Assembly: GCA_029557905.1 (NCBI GenBank)
Contig: JAKQHR010000153.1
Span: 1 to 34,068, forward strand
Length of the DNA: 34,068 nucleotides
Direction of reading: 5' to 3'
DNA from: Verrucomicrobiota bacterium
Lineage (GTDB): Bacteria; Verrucomicrobiota; Kiritimatiellia; JAKQHR01
Part shown: piece after piece, positions 1-9,104 of the stretch
Numbering within the stretch: the stretch's first letter is position 1
Layout: each line of letters begins with the position of its first letter
The notes under the pieces: model-generated
Seen by the model: the letters and a program-made list of their open reading frames with translations, nothing else
Database searches by the model: none
What the model was told of the DNA's origin: nothing
Made by a program: the position numbers and the translations under genes

Positions 1-49
1 AAAAATCAGGTTTAGCGTTTCACTTCCCGAAAAAGTCTGGTACAAATTC

Positions 50-2158
50 ATGAATTACCGGCAACGGATTTGGAAAAGCATCTTTATTGAGGTTCAGCCG
101 ATTGTGTCATTGCGCGCGGTCATTCTGGGTTTGCTGAGTGCGGCTTTTGTCTGCAGCTACACGTATTTCAATGACCACATCATGCGCCAGACGATGTTTG
201 TCGGCAACAGCATGCCCATTTCCGTATACGGCCTGCTGGTGATTTTCCTGCTGTTTGTTTTCCCCCTGCTCCGCAGGATCAGCAGAAGACTGGCGCTGCG
301 CCGCGCCGAGCTGGCGGTGATCCTCGCGATGACCCTGGCGGTCTGCGCCATTCCCGGATCGAACCTGCTGCGCATTTTCAGCCCGACCCTCGTGCTTCCG
401 CACCGCTTCGAGAACACCGAACCCGGCTGGCAGAAGCAGGAAGTCATGAAACTGGTTCCCGACGGCATGCTGGTGGATGTGAAGGGCCGCGAGGAGCTTG
501 TGCTGAACGGCTTCGCGCGCGGACTGCGCGAAGGCAATCAGGCGATTGCTGTCCGCGAGGTTCCGTGGAGGGCGTGGGCCAAACCCGTTTTCTTCTGGGT
601 GCCGGTCATTCTTTCCCTGTGGATCGCCATGGCGGGCCTTTCCCTGGTGGTGCACCGCCAGTGGGTGGATTATGAGCACCTGCCCTATCCCATCGTCACG
701 TTCACCAAATCGCTGCTTCCCAACGACGACGGCTCTCCCAACCCGATCTTCACCAACCGCCTTTTCTGGATCGGCCTGCTGACCGCGTTCCTGATCCATT
801 CCTATAACTATCTCGTGGTCTGGTTTCCGGACTACCTCTTCGGCAAAATTCCGCTGGGCGTGGATTTCAGCTCGCTGACCGAGCTCTTCCCCACATTCGA
901 GAAAGGCGGCGGCGAAAACTTTCTTTCCGGCTACAGCACACTGTTTTTCACAGTCATCGCGGTCGCCTATTTTCTCCCCAAGGACGTGTCGCTCTCGATG
1001 GGCATCGGCCCGTTTCTGTGGATCATCATTGCCGGCACGCTGGCCACCTACGGGGTCGGCACTTCCGGCTGGCAGGGCGCGTGGCCCTTCGGCATCCAGC
1101 GCGACGCCATGTTCATCATGGGCGCGTATCTCGCCATGCTCCTGGTGCTGATCTACACCGGGCGGCACTATTTCTCCAACGTGTTCAAGCGCGCCGCGGG
1201 TTTCAAGACCGCCGACCACATTGAACCTTCGGCCGTCTGGGGCGCGCGGGTTTTCATTGTCGCGATGTTTTTCTTTGTGGTCTATTCCGCGATCACCGCA
1301 AAGCTCGACTGGCCGCTCGCGCTTCTGCTGGGGCTCGGGCTGGCTGCCGTCTATCTGGTGATGGGACGCATGATCGCCGAAACCGGGCTTTTCTTCATCG
1401 TGGTCACCGGCACCCCGGCCACGATCATCTGGGCGGTGTTCGGCGCAAAGGCGCTCGGCCCGCAGATGATGCTGATCATGTTCATGTTCTGCACGATGCT
1501 ATTCTACGACACACGCGAGGCGCTGATGCCCTACATCGTCAACGCCATCAAGCTCACGGACGACTGCCGGGTGAATATGGGCAGGACCGCCCTGGTCATT
1601 GTCGCCGCCCTGATGCTCGGGCTGGCCGTGGGCATTCCGGTGACGCTCTATTTCCAGTACGACCTCGGTATAGACATTTCCGCGTGGCAGAACAACCAGC
1701 CCAAGGTTCCGTTCAACGAGGTCATCGGCGCGATGCAGCGGCTCGACGCTCAGGGGCAGCTTGAAACCGCCGGCCTGCGCACGGGCTTAAGCCGCATTGC
1801 CGACATCACTCCGCACTGGCAGGGCCTGTTCACGATGGGCATGGCCATCGTCCTGGTTCTTGTATTTTCATTCCTCCGCCTGCGCTTCGCGCGCTGGCCC
1901 CTGCATCCGGTGATGTTCCTGATCTGGTCCACCTATGCGGGCAACTGCTTCGCCCAGTCGTTCCTGATCGGATGGCTGATCAAGTCGGCCGTGACCAAAT
2001 ACGGCGGGGCGAACATCTACCAGCAGCTCAAGCCGCTGATGTTCGGACTGATCGCTGGCGAAATGCTGGGCGGGGTGCTTCCGATGATCGTCAGCGTGAT
2101 TTACTATATTGCAACGGACGGACAGATCCCCAAGGCATACCAGATCATGCCGGGATGA
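50..2158 (+). CDS. Large polytopic membrane protein, DUF6785/DUF6784 type (OPT-like permease A)
   Basis: This 702-residue protein has about 14-16 hydrophobic segments and two large extracytoplasmic stretches (around residues 105-175 and 540-595). Near residues 206-212 it carries an E-x-LP-[YF]-P motif that also occurs in the second OPT-like protein of this cluster. The C-terminal part has a PLHPV motif and a WLIKSAVTKYGG-like motif, which I recognise from the DUF6784 C-terminal domain of planctomycete and verrucomicrobial membrane proteins distantly related to oligopeptide (OPT) transporters. The substrate is unknown. The start is the first ATG in frame; no convincing Shine-Dalgarno precedes it, and only 49 bases of upstream sequence are available. 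The stop lies 7 nt before the next gene's ATG, so it is probably the first visible gene of the operon. Family assignment is fairly sure; transport function is inferred. Confidence 0.85.
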   Translation: MNYRQRIWKSIFIEVQPIVSLRAVILGLLSAAFVCSYTYFNDHIMRQTMFVGNSMPISVYGLLVIFLLFVFPLLRRISRRLALRRAELAVILAMTLAVCAIPGSNLLRIFSPTLVLPHRFENTEPGWQKQEVMKLVPDGMLVDVKGREELVLNGFARGLREGNQAIAVREVPWRAWAKPVFFWVPVILSLWIAMAGLSLVVHRQWVDYEHLPYPIVTFTKSLLPNDDGSPNPIFTNRLFWIGLLTAFLIHSYNYLVVWFPDYLFGKIPLGVDFSSLTELFPTFEKGGGENFLSGYSTLFFTVIAVAYFLPKDVSLSMGIGPFLWIIIAGTLATYGVGTSGWQGAWPFGIQRDAMFIMGAYLAMLLVLIYTGRHYFSNVFKRAAGFKTADHIEPSAVWGARVFIVAMFFFVVYSAITAKLDWPLALLLGLGLAAVYLVMGRMIAETGLFFIVVTGTPATIIWAVFGAKALGPQMMLIMFMFCTMLFYDTREALMPYIVNAIKLTDDCRVNMGRTALVIVAALMLGLAVGIPVTLYFQYDLGIDISAWQNNQPKVPFNEVIGAMQRLDAQGQLETAGLRTGLSRIADITPHWQGLFTMGMAIVLVLVFSFLRLRFARWPLHPVMFLIWSTYAGNCFAQSFLIGWLIKSAVTKYGGANIYQQLKPLMFGLIAGEMLGGVLPMIVSVIYYIATDGQIPKAYQIMPG

Positions 2159-2165
2159 TGTTTTG

Positions 2166-3560
2166 ATGATGAACAGAATTGATGTACAGGAGCAGCCGGT
2201 GCTGAGCTTCCGGCGGATTGTGCGGATCGCTTTCTCGGGGGTCCGCTACCGCCTGTTCCGCGCCACGATCACCGTGGCGGTGATTGCCATCGCCATGGCC
2301 TTCCTGATGAACATCCTCGGCGAGAGCCTTATCAAGAAATCCGTGGCCGAAGCGGCCCGCTCCCGGATCGAGGAACTGCACCGCACCGACACCTGGATCG
2401 CGCGGCTTTCGGTTCCGCGCACACCCGAGGAAATCATATTTGATCAGGCGGGCCGCGCGCCGGTCGCGAAAACCTGTCTGGATTTCTTCAGCCGCCTCGA
2501 TTACGGCCGCCGCAGAATACTGTCCGGCAGCGCTGAATCCGTGCAGATATTCGATCTGCTTCAGGATGCTGAAAAGCAGGAATCCTTTTTCGCGGCGCTG
2601 GCCAACATGAAGGCCATCCGCTTTCCCGTCGGCCGGGAGGAGTTTGTTTCGTTCCTCGCATCATGGCCGGAACTGAAACAGCAGATCCGCGGGGTCCGGG
2701 AAAAAGAACAGGCCGCCATTAACCGCATCGAACAGGCCCGAGGCGAGCGCTCCATTCTTGAGGCGCTGACGCGGGCCGACGGCGAGTTCGGGCAGGCCAT
2801 CAGAGACGCCGGCTTCGAACTCGACGACCGGGAAGCCGAAACGCTGGCCGCTCAGGCGCGCGACATCATGGACAGCCAGCTCATCGAGGACACGATCAAC
2901 CATACGGAGCTCCGCCAGGCCGTGGCCGCGCGCAAGGACCTGCTCCCGGGCGACATCACGGTCAACATCATCTGGAAAATGCTGCGCGACGCGGACAGCA
3001 GTGAGTGGTATCTGGAACAAATGGCCGCCGCCGGCCTGGAGGTTTCGGGACTCGATGCCGGCCGGGTGCGCCATCTCGCCGAGCGGCGCGCCCGGGCCCG
3101 GCTGCTGGTCAAAGCCGAACTGCGGACCGCCGACACAGGCGGCGGGCTGATGGGCATCGGCCAGCGCATGACGTGGCTGGCGCTGGTTTCCATGCTGGTC
3201 TGCGTGGTGGGCATAGCCAACGCCATGCTGATGTCCGTGACGGAGCGGTTCCGCGAAATCGCCACGCTCAAATGCCTGGGGGCCCTCAACACCTTCATCA
3301 TGACCGTGTTCCTGATCGAATCGTCCATCCTCGGGCTCGCCGGGGGCATTGCCGGCACGCTGATCGGCCTGGTCATTTGCGTGGTCAGAATGTTTTTTGT
3401 TTTCCAGTCGCTCCTGGCCCATGCCTTCCCGTGGGGATCGCTGGGGCTGGGCGCGCTGATCTCCATCACGGCGGGCATTCTGCTGGCGGCGGTCGCGGCG
3501 GTGTATCCGTCGCTCCGCGCCGCGCGGCTCGCGCCCATGGAGGCCATGAGGATCGAATGA
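2166..3560 (+). CDS. FtsX/MacB-type ABC transporter permease with a helical extracytoplasmic domain
   Basis: This 464-residue permease has the FtsX layout. One N-terminal membrane segment (residues about 31-53) is followed by a large extracytoplasmic domain (about 55-330) and three C-terminal segments (about 335-357, 375-408, 430-450). The segment after the second helix reads as a typical FtsX coupling region (TERFREIATLKCLGA), and the end has the usual YPSLRAARLAPMEAMR motif. The extracytoplasmic domain appears mostly alpha-helical and charged, unlike the beta-rich MacB_PCD domain. The frame is open further upstream, but the tandem ATGs at 2166/2169 were chosen because they sit just after the previous stop with a GGGA element about 10 nt upstream. 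The stop overlaps the ATPase start (ATGA at 3557-3560), indicating translational coupling and an obvious ATPase partner. Confidence 0.88.
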   Translation: MMNRIDVQEQPVLSFRRIVRIAFSGVRYRLFRATITVAVIAIAMAFLMNILGESLIKKSVAEAARSRIEELHRTDTWIARLSVPRTPEEIIFDQAGRAPVAKTCLDFFSRLDYGRRRILSGSAESVQIFDLLQDAEKQESFFAALANMKAIRFPVGREEFVSFLASWPELKQQIRGVREKEQAAINRIEQARGERSILEALTRADGEFGQAIRDAGFELDDREAETLAAQARDIMDSQLIEDTINHTELRQAVAARKDLLPGDITVNIIWKMLRDADSSEWYLEQMAAAGLEVSGLDAGRVRHLAERRARARLLVKAELRTADTGGGLMGIGQRMTWLALVSMLVCVVGIANAMLMSVTERFREIATLKCLGALNTFIMTVFLIESSILGLAGGIAGTLIGLVICVVRMFFVFQSLLAHAFPWGSLGLGALISITAGILLAAVAAVYPSLRAARLAPMEAMRIE

Positions 3561-4315
3561 AAGAGGAACAGACAGTCCAGACTTCCGCCGGCGAGCGCCG
3601 AATCATCATCCGGACCATCGGCATGAAGAAGTTCTACAACCGCAAGGGGCAGATCACCCAGGCGCTGCGCGGCGTGGACATCGCCATCTTTGATGCGGAG
3701 TTCATCACGGTGATGGGCCCGTCAGGCTCCGGGAAATCCACCTTCTTCAACCTGATCGGGGCGCTCGACAGCCCGACGCACGGGCGGGTGTTCATTGACG
3801 AGGTGGATGTGGCACAGCTCACCGCGGAGGAACTGGCGTTTCTGCGCTGCCGGAAGATCGGCTACATCTTCCAGAGCTACAACCTGATTCCCTATATGAC
3901 CGCGCTGGAGAATGTCACCACCCCGATGGCCTTCGGCGGGGTGCAGACCGACGAGGCCCGCAAGCGCGGAATGGACCTGCTGGAACTGGTCGGCCTCAAG
4001 GAGCGATGGTTTCACCGGCCCATTGAAATGTCCGGCGGCCAGCAGCAGCGGGTGGCCATCGCGCGCGCGCTGGCGAACAATCCGACCGTGCTGCTTTGCG
4101 ATGAACCGACCGCCAATCTTGACCATCACACCGGCGACGAAATCCTGGCGATCCTGCAGCGGCTGAACAAGGAGCGCGGCGTCACCATCATCTGCGCGAC
4201 GCACGATCACCGCATGATGAATGTCTGCGACCGCCTGCTGTGGATCCGCGACGGCGCCATTGAGCGCATCGCGCGGCGCGACGAGGTGAAGGTGGAACTG
4301 GGCGGCATTGACTGA
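3557..4315 (+). CDS. ABC transporter ATP-binding protein, LolD/MacB type (ATPase 1)
   Basis: This 252-residue nucleotide-binding subunit has all the expected motifs: Walker A GPSGSGKS (54-61), Q-loop Gln106 in YIFQSYN, signature MSGGQQ (158-163, with Met for the usual Leu), Walker B LLCDE ending at Glu183, and the switch His216 in ATHD. The sequence is of the MacB/LolD/FtsE class that drives FtsX-type permeases by mechanotransmission rather than classical import. The start is the ATG that overlaps the permease stop by four bases; the open frame extends far upstream but shadows the permease gene. A roughly 30-residue N-terminal extension precedes the usual fold. The downstream fusion gene begins immediately after, so this ATPase could serve either or both FtsX-type permeases of the cluster. 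Confidence 0.93.
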   Translation: MKEEQTVQTSAGERRIIIRTIGMKKFYNRKGQITQALRGVDIAIFDAEFITVMGPSGSGKSTFFNLIGALDSPTHGRVFIDEVDVAQLTAEELAFLRCRKIGYIFQSYNLIPYMTALENVTTPMAFGGVQTDEARKRGMDLLELVGLKERWFHRPIEMSGGQQQRVAIARALANNPTVLLCDEPTANLDHHTGDEILAILQRLNKERGVTIICATHDHRMMNVCDRLLWIRDGAIERIARRDEVKVELGGID

Positions 4316-4325
4316 TTTCTGGAGA

Positions 4326-7300
4326 ATGGAAAACGTGCTGAAGAAACTGAAAATGATGGCGGGACTGATGCCGGCGCTGGCTCTTGCGGCCGTCGCCGAC
4401 AGCGGCTCGTTCCCCGCCGACCTCGAGGCGCTGACCCGCGGACCGCACCGGCTTACGGGCACGATGGAATACCGGGCCGCCGCGGATCACGTCAAAGCCC
4501 GCCTGGAGCAGATCGGCGTGGACGAGGTCATCGTTCAGGAATTTCCCGCCGCCCAGACCGTCACCAAACGGTGCGAACTGGTATTTGACGGCGGACAGAA
4601 AATTCCACTGGTTCCGGCGCGCCCGGATGGGGTTATCCCGCCGGTCAGCAGCCCGGAGGGCATCACCGGCGAACTGGTCTGGCTGGGCGCGGGACACGCC
4701 GGAGATTTCGAGCGGGCCGACCCGCAGGGCAAGATCGCGGTGATGGACTACAACACCGACGATCAGTGGCTCAAGGCGTTCCGGCTGGGCGCAAAAGCGG
4801 TTATCTTCACCCGTCAGGAGCCCTGCGAATCACGACACCATCATCACGTGCGCGCCAACGCCAACCTGCCCAGATTCTATTATGACGGGCCCGCGTCCAA
4901 TCTGACAGAAGGCGCCCGGGTTTCTCTTCACAGCGAGATTGTCTGGGAAAAGACCACGGGGCGAAACGTCATTGGATATTTAAAGGGCACGGATCCTGTT
5001 TTTGACCTCGGCAAGGAAGAGGTCATCATCATCAGCGCGAATCTGGACAGCTTCGGGGAGATTCCCGAACGCACCCCGGGCGCGCGGCCGGCCGCCAACT
5101 GCGCGGCGCTTCTGCAGCTTGCGGAAATGCTCCGGGATCAGAGGCCGCGGCGCGGCGCGGTGTTCTTGTTTGCGGACGGCCAGGCGCGTTCCCACGCCGG
5201 AGCAAGGGCTTTTTACGAGGCGCTTGAGGACAAGGTCAAGCAGGCGGATCTCGACGCGCGCATGAAGGCGTGGAAAACCGAATCTTCCTTCATCCGGCAG
5301 GTGCGCGAACAGATGAAAAAGGATGACCCGCTGGCCGACAGGATATCCCCCAGCGGCAAGGAACTGCTGAAGCGCCTGCGGAGCGCGGCAACCGATTACG
5401 CGCAGGAGATCCGGGGACAGCTGATGGAACTCCGCGCGAAGGAGAAGGAGGATGAATCCGCCGACTTCTCCGCCAGGATTGACGAACTGGCCTCCGCCCA
5501 GAACCGGTGGAACGATCTGCGCCGCGAACTCGGACGCGGCTCCGTGTCAGAAAATTCCCAGCCCCTGTTCAGGGAGGTTTTGAAAACGGTTCACGCCAGC
5601 GTGGAGGCCCGCGCCAGTGAACTGCGGGCCGCGAAGGCCATGCTGGATTCCTCCCTGAAAGTGCGCGACCTGCTGGCCGACCGATGGATCGCGCTTCACA
5701 TTTCCCTGATGCTGGGCGACACCACCGAGCGCTGGGGTGTGGTGATCGGCGGCGATGCGGACATTCATTCCGCGCAGGATGATCCGGGACTGTATGGCCG
5801 GATACAGGGCAGCTTCCTGCGGGCGTGGGAGTCGCTGGAAAAGGGCAAGACCCGGGCCGCGCATTTTGAGCCGGCCTCGGTGGACGGACGCCTGACCCAG
5901 ACCCGGCTTCTCTGGAACGCGCCGATGCTGATCCACGGCGGGGAAATCGCCGGACGGCACGGCATCTACAACATCGTCCTGGGCACGATGCACGAAACGC
6001 TTCCGCGCGAGGGAACGCCGGACGATACAGCGGAATTCCTGAACACGGACATCATCCGCCAGACCACACGAGAGATCGCGCTGCTGCTGGCGGCTGTGGC
6101 CAGTCTTGAAACACAGCTCGGAGCCGTTGAAGCCGTCGCAGACCAGGAGGGCCTTTCGCTGCGGCGCGCCATTGCGGCGGACAAGCAGTACATCACAGCG
6201 GGCTTTGAAAACGGGCGCGCGACCGGCGCGCTGGTCATGGGGCGCCAGCGCGGAAGCTCCATTCCCAACCGGCCGGTGCCCGGCGCGGTGGTGCAGATAT
6301 CGCTGGTTGATCCGTGGAACAACTGCTTCTGGCCGCACAACAAGCCCTATGCCTTTGACCCGTTCATCGTGACCATGACCGACGAAAACGGGGCCTACAG
6401 CGCGGGTTCGCTGCCGGAGGACGAATACAGCATCTTCGGTTTTTCCGCGAGCTTTGACGGGAGCGGGCGGGTGGTCATGACGTCCGAAAACAAATCCTAC
6501 CGGTCCGTGCTGACACGCCTGAACATGCTGAACGTGAACAGCGGGCTGCTGATGCTCCCCCCGTCATTCTGGCCGCAGAACGCGTCTGTCATGAATGCGC
6601 GGGCGAATGCCGCGATCTCCGGGGACGATTCAGACAAAGCATATGCCGAGACCGCGGACGGAGTCGTTTACTGGTTTGCGGAGGAAAAGCTGAAAGGCAT
6701 AAAGGCCTTCGGCCTCAATTCCATTGTGGCGCTGATCAACGATCGCCCGGTTGAAGGCGGCGCGGAAATGTACGGCGCGGGTTATCCGGCCGGCCGCACC
6801 GACTGGCTGTCGCTGAAAAACAGTGAACAGTCGGCATGGGATCTCTGGCGCCTGAACGAGGGGCGCCTGGCCATTCTGCGAAGCCGGGACATCCTGAACA
6901 GTTCGCTGGAAGAACTGCACGGCCGCATCCGCGACAGCCTGGACGAAGCGGCACGCTCGGACTCTCCGGTGCTGAAGGAGGCGCTGGCGGCATCCGCCTT
7001 CATGAGCGCAACCCCGGTTTATGAAATGATCCGCACGTCAATGGACGATCTGGTCAAGGCGGTGCTGGTGCTTCTGGCCCTGTGCGTGCCGTTTGCCTTC
7101 GCACTGGAGCGGCTTCTGATCGGTTCAAACATGATCTACAAGCAGGTTGGCTGGTTCACGGGATTCTTCACGCTGACCTTCATCATTCTCTATCTCTCGC
7201 ACCCCGCCTTTGCCATCGCCAAAACGCCGGTTATCATTTTCCTCGGATTCGCCGTCGTGCTTCTCTCCGTTCTGGTGATTTTCATCATCATGCGCAAATT

Positions 7301-9104
7301 CGAGGCGGAGCTGAAGGCCCTGCAGGGAATGACCGCCAGCATTCACGCCGCGGACATATCCCGATTCAACACGGTCATGGCCGCCATGGCCATGGGCATT
7401 TCCACCATGCGCCGGCGGCCGCTCCGCACCGCGCTCACGGCCATCACCATTATTCTTCTGACCTTCACCATCCTCTGTTTCGCATCGTTCGACACGCGCA
7501 AGGGCATCATGAAGCTCTTTTCCGCGCCATCCCCGGCCTATACCGGAGCGGTTCTGCGCAATCCGACCTGGGGGTCCTACAATCTCGAGTTTGTGGATGT
7601 CATCCGGAGCCGGTGGGAGAAAGACGCGGAGGTCTGCACGCGGTTCTGGATATGCCCGGAATTTGCACGCGATCCGGATTTCGTGGTGGCCCTCGCCGAC
7701 GGATCAAATCCGGTCACCCTCAAGGGCATGCTCGGCCTGTCGCCGCAGGAGATCCGCCGCCGCGACGACCTGAAGGCGCTGCTGCAGATCACAGACGGGG
7801 ATGATCTGGACAGCCATGCCTTCATGACCGAAGCCGTGGCCGAACTGCTGAATGTGAAACCGGGCGACGAGGTTCTCCTGAAGGGCCTGCGCCTGAAGGT
7901 CGGACCGCTGATCAGCGCATCCGCTCTCTCAACGGCGCGCGACATGGACGGCAGCAGTATCCTTCCCGTGGATTTCGCGCAGATGAAGGCGGCACAGAAG
8001 GACCAGACCGTTCAGTCGGACGACATGACCCAGGAGCAGGATACCTGGACCAGTCTCCCGGTGGACTCCATTATCATCACCTCGGCCGAAAACACCCGGC
8101 GCGCGGGCGGCAAGCCGCACCTGATCGCGATTTACACGGAGGATGCCGGACAGGCCTCGGACATCGCCGAGGAGGCCGCCCGCATGCAGGACAAGACCCC
8201 TGTTCTGGCCACACGAACCGACGGCGTGTACCGGCATATTCTGGGTACCGTGATGGCCGCCAGCGGAGTCGGCGACCTGTTCTTCCCGGTGCTGCTGGGC
8301 GGCCTGGTGATCTTCGGGACAATGCTCGGATCCGTGGCCGACCGGGAGAAGGAAATTTTCACCTTCAGCGCGCTGGGTCTTGCCCCGCCGCATGTGGCCA
8401 GCCTGTTCTTTGCCGAAGCGATGGTCTACTCTGTGATCGGGGGACTGGGAGGTTATCTGATCGCGCAGGGATCCATGAAGCTGCTGGGCCTTGCCGCCAC
8501 GTACGGGCTGGTGCGCGTGCCGGAGATGAACTATTCCTCCACCAATGCCATTGTCACCATCCTGATCGTCATGGCGACGGTGCTGGTCTCCGCCATCTAT
8601 CCGGCCATCAAGGCCTCGCGAAGCGCCAATCCGGGCCTGCTGCGGTCGTGGAAGCTTCCGCCCCCGAAGGGCGACACCTTTGATCTCGTTTTCCCCTTCA
8701 CGGTGTCAGGCTATGACCTGACCGGCGTCGTCAGTTTTCTGCGCGAGCATTTTGAATCCTTCAGCGACACCGGCCTCGGCTCCTTCATGGCGAGGGATGC
8801 GCACATGACGGTTGCGGAAGACGGAGGGCTCGGAATATTCGCCCGGCTGGCCCTGGCCCCCTTTGATCTCGGCGTGACGGAAACCCTCGAACTGCGCAGC
8901 AAACCCAGCGAGATTGAGGGCATTGACGAAATCAACATCCGCCTGACGCGGCTGTCCGGCCAGCCGAAGGACTGGGAGCGCCTGAACAAGGTGCTGCTGG
9001 ATGATCTGCGGACGCAGTTCCTGCTGTGGCGCTCGCTTCCGCAGGAGACCATGGAAATTTACAGACACCGAACCCTTTCAGAGATGAAAAAGCATGGCGC
9101 ATAG
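4326..9104 (+). CDS. Giant fusion: degenerate M28 peptidase/PA region, carboxypeptidase-regulatory-like domain and FtsX-type permease
   Basis: This protein has about 1592 residues. A signal-anchor-like N-terminus is followed by an M28 aminopeptidase-like region with a PA-type insert (about 25-310), a charged helical region (about 315-470), further extracytoplasmic sequence, a short carboxypeptidase-regulatory-like beta domain (about 645-705), a first group of membrane segments (about 910-1000), an FtsX-type permease core (about 1025-1440) and a roughly 150-residue cytoplasmic tail. In the M28 region the metal-binding positions look lost: the usual HxD is NLD (Asn239), the GADDNASG-like motif is GARPAANC (252-259), and the usual EE is Gln286-Ala287. 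It therefore probably binds substrate without cleaving it. Start choice is uncertain between TTG 4308, ATG 4326 and GTG 4335; ATG 4326 is used, although a GGAGA element at 4321-4325 is too close for it and better spaced for the GTG. The role is inferred: the permease partner of an ABC ATPase. The 3' end overlaps the next gene by 11 nt. Confidence 0.85.
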   Translation: MENVLKKLKMMAGLMPALALAAVADSGSFPADLEALTRGPHRLTGTMEYRAAADHVKARLEQIGVDEVIVQEFPAAQTVTKRCELVFDGGQKIPLVPARPDGVIPPVSSPEGITGELVWLGAGHAGDFERADPQGKIAVMDYNTDDQWLKAFRLGAKAVIFTRQEPCESRHHHHVRANANLPRFYYDGPASNLTEGARVSLHSEIVWEKTTGRNVIGYLKGTDPVFDLGKEEVIIISANLDSFGEIPERTPGARPAANCAALLQLAEMLRDQRPRRGAVFLFADGQARSHAGARAFYEALEDKVKQADLDARMKAWKTESSFIRQVREQMKKDDPLADRISPSGKELLKRLRSAATDYAQEIRGQLMELRAKEKEDESADFSARIDELASAQNRWNDLRRELGRGSVSENSQPLFREVLKTVHASVEARASELRAAKAMLDSSLKVRDLLADRWIALHISLMLGDTTERWGVVIGGDADIHSAQDDPGLYGRIQGSFLRAWESLEKGKTRAAHFEPASVDGRLTQTRLLWNAPMLIHGGEIAGRHGIYNIVLGTMHETLPREGTPDDTAEFLNTDIIRQTTREIALLLAAVASLETQLGAVEAVADQEGLSLRRAIAADKQYITAGFENGRATGALVMGRQRGSSIPNRPVPGAVVQISLVDPWNNCFWPHNKPYAFDPFIVTMTDENGAYSAGSLPEDEYSIFGFSASFDGSGRVVMTSENKSYRSVLTRLNMLNVNSGLLMLPPSFWPQNASVMNARANAAISGDDSDKAYAETADGVVYWFAEEKLKGIKAFGLNSIVALINDRPVEGGAEMYGAGYPAGRTDWLSLKNSEQSAWDLWRLNEGRLAILRSRDILNSSLEELHGRIRDSLDEAARSDSPVLKEALAASAFMSATPVYEMIRTSMDDLVKAVLVLLALCVPFAFALERLLIGSNMIYKQVGWFTGFFTLTFIILYLSHPAFAIAKTPVIIFLGFAVVLLSVLVIFIIMRKFEAELKALQGMTASIHAADISRFNTVMAAMAMGISTMRRRPLRTALTAITIILLTFTILCFASFDTRKGIMKLFSAPSPAYTGAVLRNPTWGSYNLEFVDVIRSRWEKDAEVCTRFWICPEFARDPDFVVALADGSNPVTLKGMLGLSPQEIRRRDDLKALLQITDGDDLDSHAFMTEAVAELLNVKPGDEVLLKGLRLKVGPLISASALSTARDMDGSSILPVDFAQMKAAQKDQTVQSDDMTQEQDTWTSLPVDSIIITSAENTRRAGGKPHLIAIYTEDAGQASDIAEEAARMQDKTPVLATRTDGVYRHILGTVMAASGVGDLFFPVLLGGLVIFGTMLGSVADREKEIFTFSALGLAPPHVASLFFAEAMVYSVIGGLGGYLIAQGSMKLLGLAATYGLVRVPEMNYSSTNAIVTILIVMATVLVSAIYPAIKASRSANPGLLRSWKLPPPKGDTFDLVFPFTVSGYDLTGVVSFLREHFESFSDTGLGSFMARDAHMTVAEDGGLGIFARLALAPFDLGVTETLELRSKPSEIEGIDEINIRLTRLSGQPKDWERLNKVLLDDLRTQFLLWRSLPQETMEIYRHRTLSEMKKHGA

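Noticed and set aside
107-1219. 370-residue open frame on the minus strand
   Set aside because: It lies opposite the first permease gene, has low-complexity His/Gln/Arg/Glu-rich sequence and no recognisable domain; typical GC-rich shadow frame.
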